In this document: piece after piece, positions 34,320 to 42,810 of the stretch
Layout of the letters: the number at the start of each line of letters is the position of its first letter
Position numbering within the stretch: the stretch's first letter is position 1
Assembly: GCF_002257645.1 (NCBI RefSeq)
Contig: NZ_NQMO01000004.1
Span: forward strand, 310,001 to 374,000
DNA length: 64,000 nt
Direction of reading: 5' to 3'
From: Paenibacillus sp. XY044
GTDB taxonomy: Bacteria; Bacillota; Bacilli; Paenibacillales; Paenibacillaceae
The notes under the pieces: model-generated
The model's database searches: none
Told to the model about the DNA's origin: nothing
What the model saw: only the letters and a program-made list of their open reading frames with translations
Made by a program: the position numbers and the translations under genes

Positions 34320-35759
34320 ATGAGGAAAGCGTGGCTTAAAGGGGTTCTATTGATGTTCATCGCCGTCTTTATTCTGTCTGCCTGCAGTTCCGGTGTGAGT
34401 TCGAATCCGCCGGCAGCCCAGAGCAGCACCCAGGAAAAGGGCGATGATGCAGCCGCTTCAAACAACGAAGATAAAGAAACAAGTGGGGGAGAAGCATCCG
34501 CAGAGGATGCCGAACAAGCATCGGCGTTTCCTGAACCTGTCGTGGATGAAAGCCTGAAGGGAGAAATCACCTTCTGGACCTGGACCAAAGCTCCTTACGA
34601 CGCGCTGTTGAAAGACTTCAACAAGTTCTATCCGAACATCAAGGTCAAGATTACGGAAATAGACTTCGGCGGACTTCATGATAAGCTCCAGACCACGTTG
34701 GCGGCAGGCAAAGGGGCTCCCGATGTATCCCAGGTGGAGCAGGGGCAATTCCCTCGTTATTTGGCTGGGGACGTGCTGGAAGATTTGCTGCAGGCGCCTT
34801 ATAACGCAAGCGTTTTCAAAGACGATACGACGGAATACAACTGGGTTCGCTGGATGAACATGGACAATAGCAAACTGCTCGCCTTCCCATGGGATGTGAC
34901 GCCAGGGGTTGCGTATTACCGGGCGGATATTTTTGAAGAGCTGGGCCTGGAGAGCGATCCGGAGCTTTTGGGCGAATATATGGCTGATCCGGAGAACTGG
35001 ATGACGGTCGTCGAAACGTTGACGGCCAACGGCAAATACGCCATGGAGTGGCGGGACGGTCCGGTTCACTGGGCTGGAGATGCCGTAGGCTACTTCGATA
35101 CGGATCTGAACTGGGTCCGCAATACGGATGAGCTTGCCAAAGTGCTGGATGTGACCAAGCGCCAGAACCAAATGAAGGTTGCCCCCCACATGGGCATGTT
35201 TGACGCCAAGGGCGGCAAACCGCTTGTGACCAGCGGCAAGCAGGCGATGGTGATGCTTGGATCCTGGGGAGCCCGGGACATCGAAAGCAATTTCCCGGAT
35301 CAGAAAGGAAAATGGCGTGCAACCGCTCCGCCGCTGGGCATCAGCTGGGGATCGGGCGGATCGGGATTCGTCATTCCGAAGCAGGGGAAAAACAAGGACC
35401 TGGCCTGGAAATGGGTAGAGTTCATGCATACGGATTACGCATGGCAGCAGTTCATTAAGCATTCCATTCAGCCTGGGTGGAACAGCATTAACGCGAAGGA
35501 GTATATCAAGGAACATACCAATGCCTATCTGGGCGGACAAAAAGACCTGGAAATGTACAACAAAATTGCCGAATCGATTCAGCCGCGCAAATTGACGGCG
35601 CTGGACGGCAAGGCGTGGCCGATATGGCTGGAGCATATTCTGAAAGCCATCGACAAAAATATCGATGCCAAGACGACCCTGAACAATATCGAGGACGATA
35701 TTAACCGGAAGCTGAAGCCGGATATCGACAAGTTGAAAAAGGAACTCAACATGAAGTGA
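34320..35759 (+). CDS. Carbohydrate ABC transporter substrate-binding lipoprotein
   Basis: A 479-residue SBP type 1 (CUT1-like). The signal peptide MRKAWLKGVLLMFIAVFILSAC ends in the lipobox LSAC, so it is a membrane-anchored lipoprotein. A low-complexity Ser/Glu/Ala linker (about 25-70) precedes the binding domain (ITFWTWTKAPYDALLKDFNKFYPNIKVKI). ATG 34320 has GAGGAGG nearby, and the frame upstream of it is not needed. It is the first gene of a long co-directional run and presumably delivers an oligosaccharide to one of the two permease pairs downstream. Confidence 0.92.
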   Translation: MRKAWLKGVLLMFIAVFILSACSSGVSSNPPAAQSSTQEKGDDAAASNNEDKETSGGEASAEDAEQASAFPEPVVDESLKGEITFWTWTKAPYDALLKDFNKFYPNIKVKITEIDFGGLHDKLQTTLAAGKGAPDVSQVEQGQFPRYLAGDVLEDLLQAPYNASVFKDDTTEYNWVRWMNMDNSKLLAFPWDVTPGVAYYRADIFEELGLESDPELLGEYMADPENWMTVVETLTANGKYAMEWRDGPVHWAGDAVGYFDTDLNWVRNTDELAKVLDVTKRQNQMKVAPHMGMFDAKGGKPLVTSGKQAMVMLGSWGARDIESNFPDQKGKWRATAPPLGISWGSGGSGFVIPKQGKNKDLAWKWVEFMHTDYAWQQFIKHSIQPGWNSINAKEYIKEHTNAYLGGQKDLEMYNKIAESIQPRKLTALDGKAWPIWLEHILKAIDKNIDAKTTLNNIEDDINRKLKPDIDKLKKELNMK

Positions 35760-35862
35760 CGCTTTAAGCTGATCACGGATATGTTCGGCCGCGCCTTTCG
35801 GTGCGGCTTGTCCGCTTCGAAACGGGCCTGATGGAGGCGACTTGATTGGAGGATCGGCTTTT

Positions 35863-38853
35863 ATGATATCCATTGTAATGAGATACAAGGTAACGATATC
35901 CGTCATTCTGGTGCTGGCGTTCCTTCTGTACTGCTGGAATGCGGGACGCGGCTACGACGATACGGCGATGGCATCCATACCGGAATATTCCGATTTGGAC
36001 GAGAATTCGATCCTGGAACAGGAGGACATTTCCTCCAAGCTGGAGCCGTCCTACTTGAAATATGCTGCCAAGAACGATCAGGAAGGAGCGGCGGATCCGG
36101 AGGGTTTTTCCCGGACGATCGACTCCATGGATTTCTCTGCTGTGAGCGATGCGGGAACGAAGGTGGAGGAAAATCTGGGCGGCCAAAGCGGGAAGGTGCT
36201 GGCTCTGACGGAGGAGTCGAGCTGGGTGGAATATACGTTTGACGTCCCGGAGGACGGCAATTATCAAATGGGGATGAGCTACTACGCGATGAAAGGGAAG
36301 AGAGCTTCCGTCGTGCGTGCGGTGAAGCTGGATGGGGCGTATCCGTTTTTCCAGGCGAAAAAACTCGAATTTAAGCGGATGTGGAAAGAAGTCGGCGAAC
36401 CGTGGTACGACAATCAGGGCAATGAGTTCAACCCCCGCCGGGAGGAGGTTTCCGGTTGGCAGTACCGCGAATTTCAGGATACGGAAGCCCGCGTGCAGGA
36501 GCCTTTCCGGTTCCATCTGACGAAGGGCCGGCATACGATTCGAATCGAGGCGATCCGCGAGCCTGCGGCCGTCGGACAAATTACGATTCATTCCCCGGCC
36601 CAGGCGCCCGCTTATGAAGACGTCGCCAAAACGTATGAAGAGAAGGGGTATCTGGCTGCCGGGAAGGACGTACAAATCAAGATCCAGGCGGAAAATGCGG
36701 TTCTTCGTTCGGATCCGACCCTGCAGCGGGTGGAAGACCGGGAACCGATCACGGAGCCCTTTAACAAAAACGCCATCGTCTTGAATACATTTGGCGGTGC
36801 CGCCTGGAAATCGGGGGGGCAGTGGGCCGAATGGGAGTTTGAAGTGCCGGAAAGCGGCTTGTATGAAATGGGTGCAAGATACGGCCAGTGGTTCTTGAAC
36901 GGGTTCCCGACGCAGCGGAAGGTGACGATTGACGGCGAGCTGGCGTTTCGAGAGATGAATGCCGTCAATTTCCCGTACAGCCATACATGGGAGATCGCAA
37001 AGTTCGGAGATGAAGGCAAGCCCTACCAATTCTATTTGGAGAAGGGCAAGCACAAGGTCCGCATGGAAGTACAAGTCGGCGCTTTAGGCGAAGTGCTGGA
37101 GAAAGTAACCGACACGACCCACAACATTTCCCTCTTGTCCCGCGAGGTTATCCGTGTGACGGGGACGAACCCGGACCCCAACGGAGATTGGCGTCTGGAG
37201 GAGAATATTCCGAACCTGATTCCGAGGCTGCACCTGCTCGCCAAATCTTTCGATGATGCGATCCAGCAGCTTTATAAGCTCGGGGTGAAAGAAGGCAGCT
37301 CCGACATCAGCACGCTGTACGAAGCCAGGGACCAAATGATCAGCATGGCGGACAAAACAGCAAGCATTCCCGCCAGGCTGCAGGCGATCACGGATTTGCA
37401 GTCCTCCCTTGGGCTGTGGGTGAACGGACTGACCAAGCAAAGCCTGCTTCTGGACTACTTGATCGTTCAGACCCCTGGGCATGAGTGGCCCAAAGCCGAA
37501 GCGCCCGTATATATGAGGGCTTGGACGGCCGTACGCGATTTCTCCCAATCCTTTACGAAGGATTACGGCGGCGTCGGCAATGTGTACGACAACCAGGAGA
37601 CGCTGGACATATGGGTCGCGCGGGGACGCGACTGGGTTCAAATCATTAAACAAATGATCGATGAGGACTTTACTCCGCAGACCGGCATCAAGGTGAACGT
37701 GAATGTCGTCCCGGCGAACCAGACTCAGGTGCTGCTTCTTGCCAATACCGCCGGACTCGCGCCGGATGTTGCACTGGGCGTGGAAGGCGAGGTGCCGATC
37801 GACTTTGCCGTGCGCGACGGTCTCGTGAACCTGAGGGACTTTTCGGACTATGAGGAAGTGGCGAAGCGATTCCGGCCGGGTGCGCTCATCCCGTACAAAT
37901 ACAACGGCGGCGACTACGCGCTTCCAGAGAATCAGAACTTCTACATGCTCTTTTACCGCAAGGATATCATGGAGCAGCTGGGCATCACAGAGGATCAGAT
38001 ACCGGAGACCTGGGACGAAGTGAAGGCTTTGATTCCCGAGCTTCAGCAGAACGGGATGGACTTTTTCTATCCGCACGCGGCTAACAATCCGAACCTGGCG
38101 ATCAATGAGTTCGCTCCCTTTCTCTTCCAATCCAAGGGAGACTTCTACAAGGAAGACGGCAAGGAATCGAGCCTGGACGAACCGCAGGCGCTGTCAGCGA
38201 TGAAGCTGTGGACGGACCTGTTCACGAATTACAAAATCCAGAAGCAGGCGGATTTCTACAACCGTTTCCGCTCGGGCGAGATGCCGATTGGCGTGGCGGA
38301 TTACTCGACGTATATTTTGTTGTCCACGGCCGCTCCGGAGCTTACCGGCTGGTGGGGGATGAAGCCGATTCCGGGCATCCGCCAGGAAGACGGACAAATC
38401 AACCGCTCCACCGGCGGTCTGGGGCAAACCGGCATTATTTTTAAGGAGAGCACGAAGAAGGAAGAAGCTTGGGAATTTCTGAAGTGGTGGACGAGTGCCG
38501 ATTCGCAGGAGCGGTTTGGCACGGAGCTGGAATCCTTGCTCGGCGTCGAAGCCCGCTGGAACACGGCGAACGTCGAGGCTTTGAAGCGAATGCCGTGGCA
38601 GAAGGAAGATATCGACGCCATCCTGGAGCAGTGGGACTGGTTCCGGGAGAGGGAAATCGTGCTGGGCGGTTACTACACGACCCGTTACATCGCGAACATG
38701 TGGAACGAAATCGTGCTGAACGGCAAGAACATCCGCGAAGCCGTCGAAGAGGGCGTCCGGGAGATTGACAAGGAGCTCCGGAAGAAGCGGGAGGAGTTCG
38801 GCCTGGATCGTATCACGGATGAAGCCGGGAAGAAAGGGGAGGACCAGCCATGA
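35863..38853 (+). CDS. Giant membrane-anchored solute-binding protein fused to two carbohydrate-binding-like domains
   Basis: A 996-residue protein. An N-terminal hydrophobic segment (about residues 8-26) has no clear cleavage site or proper lipobox and is read as a membrane anchor. Two beta-sandwich domains resembling CBM6/35 follow (about 75-250 with WVEYTFDVPEDGNYQMGMSYY, and 270-425 with WAEWEFEVPESGLYEMGARY). A helical linker (about 440-580) leads into a complete SBP type 1 domain (about 590-960, IKVNVNVVPANQTQVLLLANTAGLAPDVAL). This is about twice the usual SBP length. ATG 35863 has GGAGG ten bases upstream. It overlaps the first permease gene by 4 bases. Confidence 0.88.
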   Translation: MISIVMRYKVTISVILVLAFLLYCWNAGRGYDDTAMASIPEYSDLDENSILEQEDISSKLEPSYLKYAAKNDQEGAADPEGFSRTIDSMDFSAVSDAGTKVEENLGGQSGKVLALTEESSWVEYTFDVPEDGNYQMGMSYYAMKGKRASVVRAVKLDGAYPFFQAKKLEFKRMWKEVGEPWYDNQGNEFNPRREEVSGWQYREFQDTEARVQEPFRFHLTKGRHTIRIEAIREPAAVGQITIHSPAQAPAYEDVAKTYEEKGYLAAGKDVQIKIQAENAVLRSDPTLQRVEDREPITEPFNKNAIVLNTFGGAAWKSGGQWAEWEFEVPESGLYEMGARYGQWFLNGFPTQRKVTIDGELAFREMNAVNFPYSHTWEIAKFGDEGKPYQFYLEKGKHKVRMEVQVGALGEVLEKVTDTTHNISLLSREVIRVTGTNPDPNGDWRLEENIPNLIPRLHLLAKSFDDAIQQLYKLGVKEGSSDISTLYEARDQMISMADKTASIPARLQAITDLQSSLGLWVNGLTKQSLLLDYLIVQTPGHEWPKAEAPVYMRAWTAVRDFSQSFTKDYGGVGNVYDNQETLDIWVARGRDWVQIIKQMIDEDFTPQTGIKVNVNVVPANQTQVLLLANTAGLAPDVALGVEGEVPIDFAVRDGLVNLRDFSDYEEVAKRFRPGALIPYKYNGGDYALPENQNFYMLFYRKDIMEQLGITEDQIPETWDEVKALIPELQQNGMDFFYPHAANNPNLAINEFAPFLFQSKGDFYKEDGKESSLDEPQALSAMKLWTDLFTNYKIQKQADFYNRFRSGEMPIGVADYSTYILLSTAAPELTGWWGMKPIPGIRQEDGQINRSTGGLGQTGIIFKESTKKEEAWEFLKWWTSADSQERFGTELESLLGVEARWNTANVEALKRMPWQKEDIDAILEQWDWFREREIVLGGYYTTRYIANMWNEIVLNGKNIREAVEEGVREIDKELRKKREEFGLDRITDEAGKKGEDQP

Positions 38854-39809
38854 GTGATAGTCTGGGTACGCAAGTCACGAGCGCGCCCGTCCAAGCGGCA
38901 GCGCCGCCGGGCAGAATGCTGCAGCTGTGGAAAGAGATCAAACGCCATAAAGTATCGTACTTCTTGCTCGCTCCTTTCCTGATCCTGTTCTTCTTCTTCA
39001 CGATCGTTCCCATCTTCATGTCCATCGGACTTAGCTTTACGTACTATAACATTTTGGAGAAGCCGCGGTTTATCGGGCTATCGAATTACCGGCTGCTGTT
39101 CGTGGATGACGACATCTTTCTTAAAGCGGTGGGCACAACGCTCAAATTTGCTTTCATTACCGGCCCTGTCGGCTATATCATGGCGTTTCTGCTCGCCTGG
39201 CTCATCAGCCAAATTCCGGTGAAGTACCGTTTTTTCTACACCCTCTGCTTCTACACGCCTTCCATTACGAGCGCGGTGGCGATGTCCGTCGTATGGCTGT
39301 ATTTATTCGCCGGGGACCGCAAGGGCTTGATCAACTATTACGCGATGAAGCTGGGGTTATTCGACGAACCTTATTTGTTTTTGCAAAACGTTCACTCGAT
39401 CGTGCCGGTCATCATTATCGTGTCTTTATGGATGAGCATGGGGGTAGGGTTTCTGGCGTTCCTTGCCGGTCTCCAGAACGTTCCGAAAGACTTGTATGAG
39501 GCGGGCGCCATCGACGGCGTGCGCTACCGGTGGCAGGAGCTTCTGTACATTACCGTTCCGTCGGTGAAGCCGCAGCTTCTCTTCGGGGCCGTGCTTCAGG
39601 TCGTATCCTCCCTTACGGTATTCGATGTCAGCATCCAGTTGGTCGGGCTGCCCAGTCCATTATACGCGGGTCATACGATCCTGACCCATTTATTCGATTA
39701 CGCATTCATCAAGTTTGAGATGGGGTACGCGTCTGCGATTGCCGTGGTGCTGTTCATCATGATGATCGGACTCAACCGGATCATCTTCAAGCTGCTGGGG
39801 AGGGATTAA
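38850..39809 (+). CDS. Sugar ABC transporter permease (LplB/UgpA type), pair 1
   Basis: A 319-residue permease with six helices and a basic N-terminus. The EAA loop is EAGAIDGVRYRWQELLYITVP. It is the MalF/UgpA-type partner of the next gene. It overlaps the giant binding protein by 4 bases and is followed after 3 bases by the second permease, so these three are one translational unit. Confidence 0.93.
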   Translation: MSDSLGTQVTSAPVQAAAPPGRMLQLWKEIKRHKVSYFLLAPFLILFFFFTIVPIFMSIGLSFTYYNILEKPRFIGLSNYRLLFVDDDIFLKAVGTTLKFAFITGPVGYIMAFLLAWLISQIPVKYRFFYTLCFYTPSITSAVAMSVVWLYLFAGDRKGLINYYAMKLGLFDEPYLFLQNVHSIVPVIIIVSLWMSMGVGFLAFLAGLQNVPKDLYEAGAIDGVRYRWQELLYITVPSVKPQLLFGAVLQVVSSLTVFDVSIQLVGLPSPLYAGHTILTHLFDYAFIKFEMGYASAIAVVLFIMMIGLNRIIFKLLGRD

Positions 39810-39812
39810 GCC

Positions 39813-40676
39813 ATGCATGGCATCGTTAAAGGACGCAGAGTCGATTGGAGCGGAATCTTCCTATATGTTTTCTTAACCGGATTCGGGCTGCTGATGCTGA
39901 TGCCTTTGGTGTATATGGCATCGACATCGTTGAAGCCGGTCAGCGAGCTGTTTTTGTTTCCTCCGAGATTTCTGGTGGATAATCCGACCCTGATGAATTT
40001 CAGGGACCTGCTGCTGATCACCGGTACGTCGTTCGTCCCGTTTTCACGCTATATTTTCAACAGTATCGTCGTCTCCGGTCTGATCGTCGCAGGCGGAATC
40101 GTCATTTCGGCCATGGCCGCATTTCCGCTGGCCAAGCACAACATGCCGTTCCGGGGGGCCATCTTCAACCTGGTCATCCTCTCGCTGATGTTCTCTCCGA
40201 TGGTGCTGCAAATTCCCCAGTATTTGCTGATCAGCCGAAGCGGATTGATGAATCATTATTTGGCGTTGATCCTTCCGTACCTTGCCGCGCCTGTCGGCAT
40301 GTTTCTGATGACGCAGTTTCTAAGGCAGATTCCCGATGCGCTGCTTGAAGCAGCGCGGATCGACGGAGCGTCGGAATGGAAGGTGCTGTGGAGCGTCATC
40401 ATGCCCATGCTGAAGCCGGCTATTGCGACCTTCGCGTTGTTCAGCTTCATTCAGGCTTGGAACGATCCGTACCCGGCCATGGTGTATACAACGAAAGAAG
40501 ACATGAAGACGCTCCCGCTGGCCATCCAGACCATAAGCGGCGGAGCGGGCGTCATTGCCAGAGTGGGAACCTTTGCGGCAGCCAGCTTTCTGATGATCAT
40601 ACCGACCATTGCGGTCTTTGTCATTACGCAGCGGCTGGTTTTGCAGACGATGGCCCACTCGGGTCTGAAAGAGTAG
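39813..40676 (+). CDS. Carbohydrate ABC transporter permease (MalG/UgpE type), pair 1
   Basis: A 287-residue permease with six helices. The EAA loop reads EAARIDGASEWKVLWSVIMP. It pairs with the preceding permease to form the importer channel; no ATPase is encoded with it, so it probably uses a shared MsmX-type ATPase, as is known for Firmicute CUT1 importers. It starts 3 bases after the partner's stop, and 12 bases before the NHL/TPR gene. Confidence 0.93.
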   Translation: MHGIVKGRRVDWSGIFLYVFLTGFGLLMLMPLVYMASTSLKPVSELFLFPPRFLVDNPTLMNFRDLLLITGTSFVPFSRYIFNSIVVSGLIVAGGIVISAMAAFPLAKHNMPFRGAIFNLVILSLMFSPMVLQIPQYLLISRSGLMNHYLALILPYLAAPVGMFLMTQFLRQIPDALLEAARIDGASEWKVLWSVIMPMLKPAIATFALFSFIQAWNDPYPAMVYTTKEDMKTLPLAIQTISGGAGVIARVGTFAAASFLMIIPTIAVFVITQRLVLQTMAHSGLKE

Positions 40677-40688
40677 GGAGGAAAGCCG

Positions 40689-42188
40689 ATGAGAATAAAA
40701 CATCGACTGACAGGCCTGATCCTGGCCGCCGTCTTCGCCTCCGTTCTGTTCGTTCCCGGCGTTTCCCATGCCGCGGTGCCGTATGAAGGGTATCAATGGA
40801 ACCGGCATGATTCGGACGTGCATTCCATTAACGGTTATATCTATCAATACTCGATGGACGGTTACGATCTCGAATCGGGACCTTTTAAGGAGCCGCAGGA
40901 TTTATTCGTCGCGCCGGACGGCACGATATATGTGGCTGATACGGGCAACAACCGGATCGTGCACTTAAGCATGGAGATGAAGGTGCTGGGCGTCATAGGC
41001 GATGCGGAAGGCAAGGGAGCCCTCAGCGAGCCGAAAGGCGTGTTTGTTCATCCGAACGGGACGATTTACGTGGCGGATACGAAGAATCAAAGAATTGTGC
41101 TGTTCAGTCCTAACGGCAAATACGTGAAGGAATATACGGTGCCGCAGAGCCCGCTTCTCGGGAAAAACTTCACCTATTCGCCTTCCAAGCTGACCGTGGA
41201 TAAGCGGGAAGTCATGATGGTGGTCAGCGAAGGGAACACGCAGGGGCTGCTGCAGATTGACAAGAACGGGCAGTTTAAAGGCTTTTTCGGTGCCAACCAT
41301 ATCGGCTTCAGCTGGAAGAGGCTGCTGGTGAACACGATTGCGACGGATGATCAGAAGGCGCAGCTTGCCGTGCAGCGGCCGCTGGAATTCTCCAGCGTTA
41401 CCCAGGATGAGGAAGGCTCGCTGTATACGACGACGCTGGGAACGGAAACGAATCAGATCAAACGGCTGTCCCCCGTCGGCGTCGATACGCTGAACCCGGG
41501 CAAGGAGAAACGGTACGGGGACCGGTATGACGTAGCGGGACCGTTTGAATTGTCCTCCTTCGTCTCCATCTCCGTCAGTCCGGAAGGGTTTATTTCGGCA
41601 CTGGACCTGAATACGAGCAAGGTGTTCGAATACGACAAGCTGGGCAATCTGCTGTTTGTCTACGGCGGTTTGGGCGACCAGAGCGGCCTGTTCAAAACGC
41701 CGGCGGACATCGCGGAGCTGCCGGACGGCTCGATGGCCGTTCTGGATAAAGGACGCAACCGGATCGACGTGTTCCGGACGACGCCTTTTGCCGATCTGGT
41801 GCACAAAGCTTCGACCTTGTACGTTGACGGCCGCTATGAGGAGGCCGAATCGATGTGGAAGGAAGTCCTGAAGTATAACGCCAACTACGACATGGCTTAT
41901 CACGCCATCGGCAAGTCGCTCTACAAAGGGGAGCGATACGGCGAAGCGATGCGTTATTTCAAGCTGGCCGAGACCAAGAGCGACTATTCCACGGCGTTCA
42001 AGGAATACCGCAAGGCGTATATGAGGGAGCATTTTGCCTGGTTCGCCGGGGGCTTGATCCTGCTGATCCTGGTGCTCCGTTATGCGGTGCCGCTGCTTCT
42101 TCGTTTCCTGCGGCGCGTCGTGACAGCCAGGATGACCGCAGGAGCGTCTAGGGCGGAATCAACATGGGGGAAAGGTGAGAGTCCATGA
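40689..42188 (+). CDS. Membrane-tethered NHL beta-propeller / TPR protein
   Basis: A 499-residue protein. A signal peptide (about 1-28, ending SHA) is followed by a six-bladed NHL-type propeller (about 45-370) with repeats such as EPQDLFVAPDGTIYVADTGNNRI and EPKGVFVHPNGTIYVADTKNQRI. Two TPR-like helical repeats (about 375-440: YVDGRYEEAESMWKEVLKYN, YKGERYGEAMRYFKLAE), one membrane helix (about 450-470) and a short basic cytoplasmic tail follow. The propeller and TPRs would face outside. It sits between the two permease pairs and overlaps the YIP1 gene by 4 bases. The function is unknown; a protein-protein scaffold or ligand-presenting role at the importer is a guess. Confidence 0.85.
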   Translation: MRIKHRLTGLILAAVFASVLFVPGVSHAAVPYEGYQWNRHDSDVHSINGYIYQYSMDGYDLESGPFKEPQDLFVAPDGTIYVADTGNNRIVHLSMEMKVLGVIGDAEGKGALSEPKGVFVHPNGTIYVADTKNQRIVLFSPNGKYVKEYTVPQSPLLGKNFTYSPSKLTVDKREVMMVVSEGNTQGLLQIDKNGQFKGFFGANHIGFSWKRLLVNTIATDDQKAQLAVQRPLEFSSVTQDEEGSLYTTTLGTETNQIKRLSPVGVDTLNPGKEKRYGDRYDVAGPFELSSFVSISVSPEGFISALDLNTSKVFEYDKLGNLLFVYGGLGDQSGLFKTPADIAELPDGSMAVLDKGRNRIDVFRTTPFADLVHKASTLYVDGRYEEAESMWKEVLKYNANYDMAYHAIGKSLYKGERYGEAMRYFKLAETKSDYSTAFKEYRKAYMREHFAWFAGGLILLILVLRYAVPLLLRFLRRVVTARMTAGASRAESTWGKGESP

Positions 42189-42799
42189 ATACGCTTCAGT
42201 TAATCCGGCAGGTCATCGTCCATCCGATTGATTTCTTCTATGACATTCAGAACCCCAAGCGGATTTCTTGGCTGCAGGGTGTTCTGCTGATCCTGCTGCT
42301 GTTTGTGGCCAAGATGCTGTCGCTCATCGTGATGGGGTATGCATTTGAGACAAGGCAGCCCTATGAAATTTCATGGGTGTACGAATTCATGTGGATCATC
42401 GTGCCGTGGGGCGCGTACTGCGTGTCGAACTGGGCAGTGAGCACTATCCTCGAAGGTGAGGGGAAGTTCAAGGAAATCTTCGTCGGCAGTGCGTTCGCGC
42501 TTGCCCCATACATCCTGTTTATTGTTCCTGTCACCCTGCTAACCAACATTCTATCCCTGGACGAACAATCCATTATTTTGTTCCTGTCCAACTTGCTGCT
42601 GGTTTGGTGTGGATGGCTGCTGCTCGTCAAAATTAAGGTGCTGCATGATTTTGAACTGGGAAAGATGGTCGGCATTGCGCTCCTGACCGTGATCGGCATG
42701 GTGATTATGCTGTTCGTGCTTATTCTGATGTATGGACTGATCAATCAGTTTTGCAGCTTTATCTTGGATTTGATTAAAGAAGTGCGATTCCGGTATTAG
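42185..42799 (+). CDS. YIP1 family membrane protein
   Basis: A 204-residue protein with five hydrophobic segments. The N-terminus LIRQVIVHPIDFFYDIQNPKRISWLQGVLLILL is typical of bacterial YIP1 family proteins, whose function is not established. AAAGGTGAG lies upstream of the start, which overlaps the NHL gene's stop. It is part of the transporter run and is followed by the DUF5696 gene after 11 bases. Confidence 0.85.
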   Translation: MNTLQLIRQVIVHPIDFFYDIQNPKRISWLQGVLLILLLFVAKMLSLIVMGYAFETRQPYEISWVYEFMWIIVPWGAYCVSNWAVSTILEGEGKFKEIFVGSAFALAPYILFIVPVTLLTNILSLDEQSIILFLSNLLLVWCGWLLLVKIKVLHDFELGKMVGIALLTVIGMVIMLFVLILMYGLINQFCSFILDLIKEVRFRY

Positions 42800-42810
42800 G
42801 AGGGATGCAG

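Noticed and set aside
34458..37074. Long minus-strand open frames (482 and 433 residues) opposite the two binding proteins
   Set aside because: They mirror well-supported plus-strand genes, overlap each other and lack ribosome-binding sites and domains.
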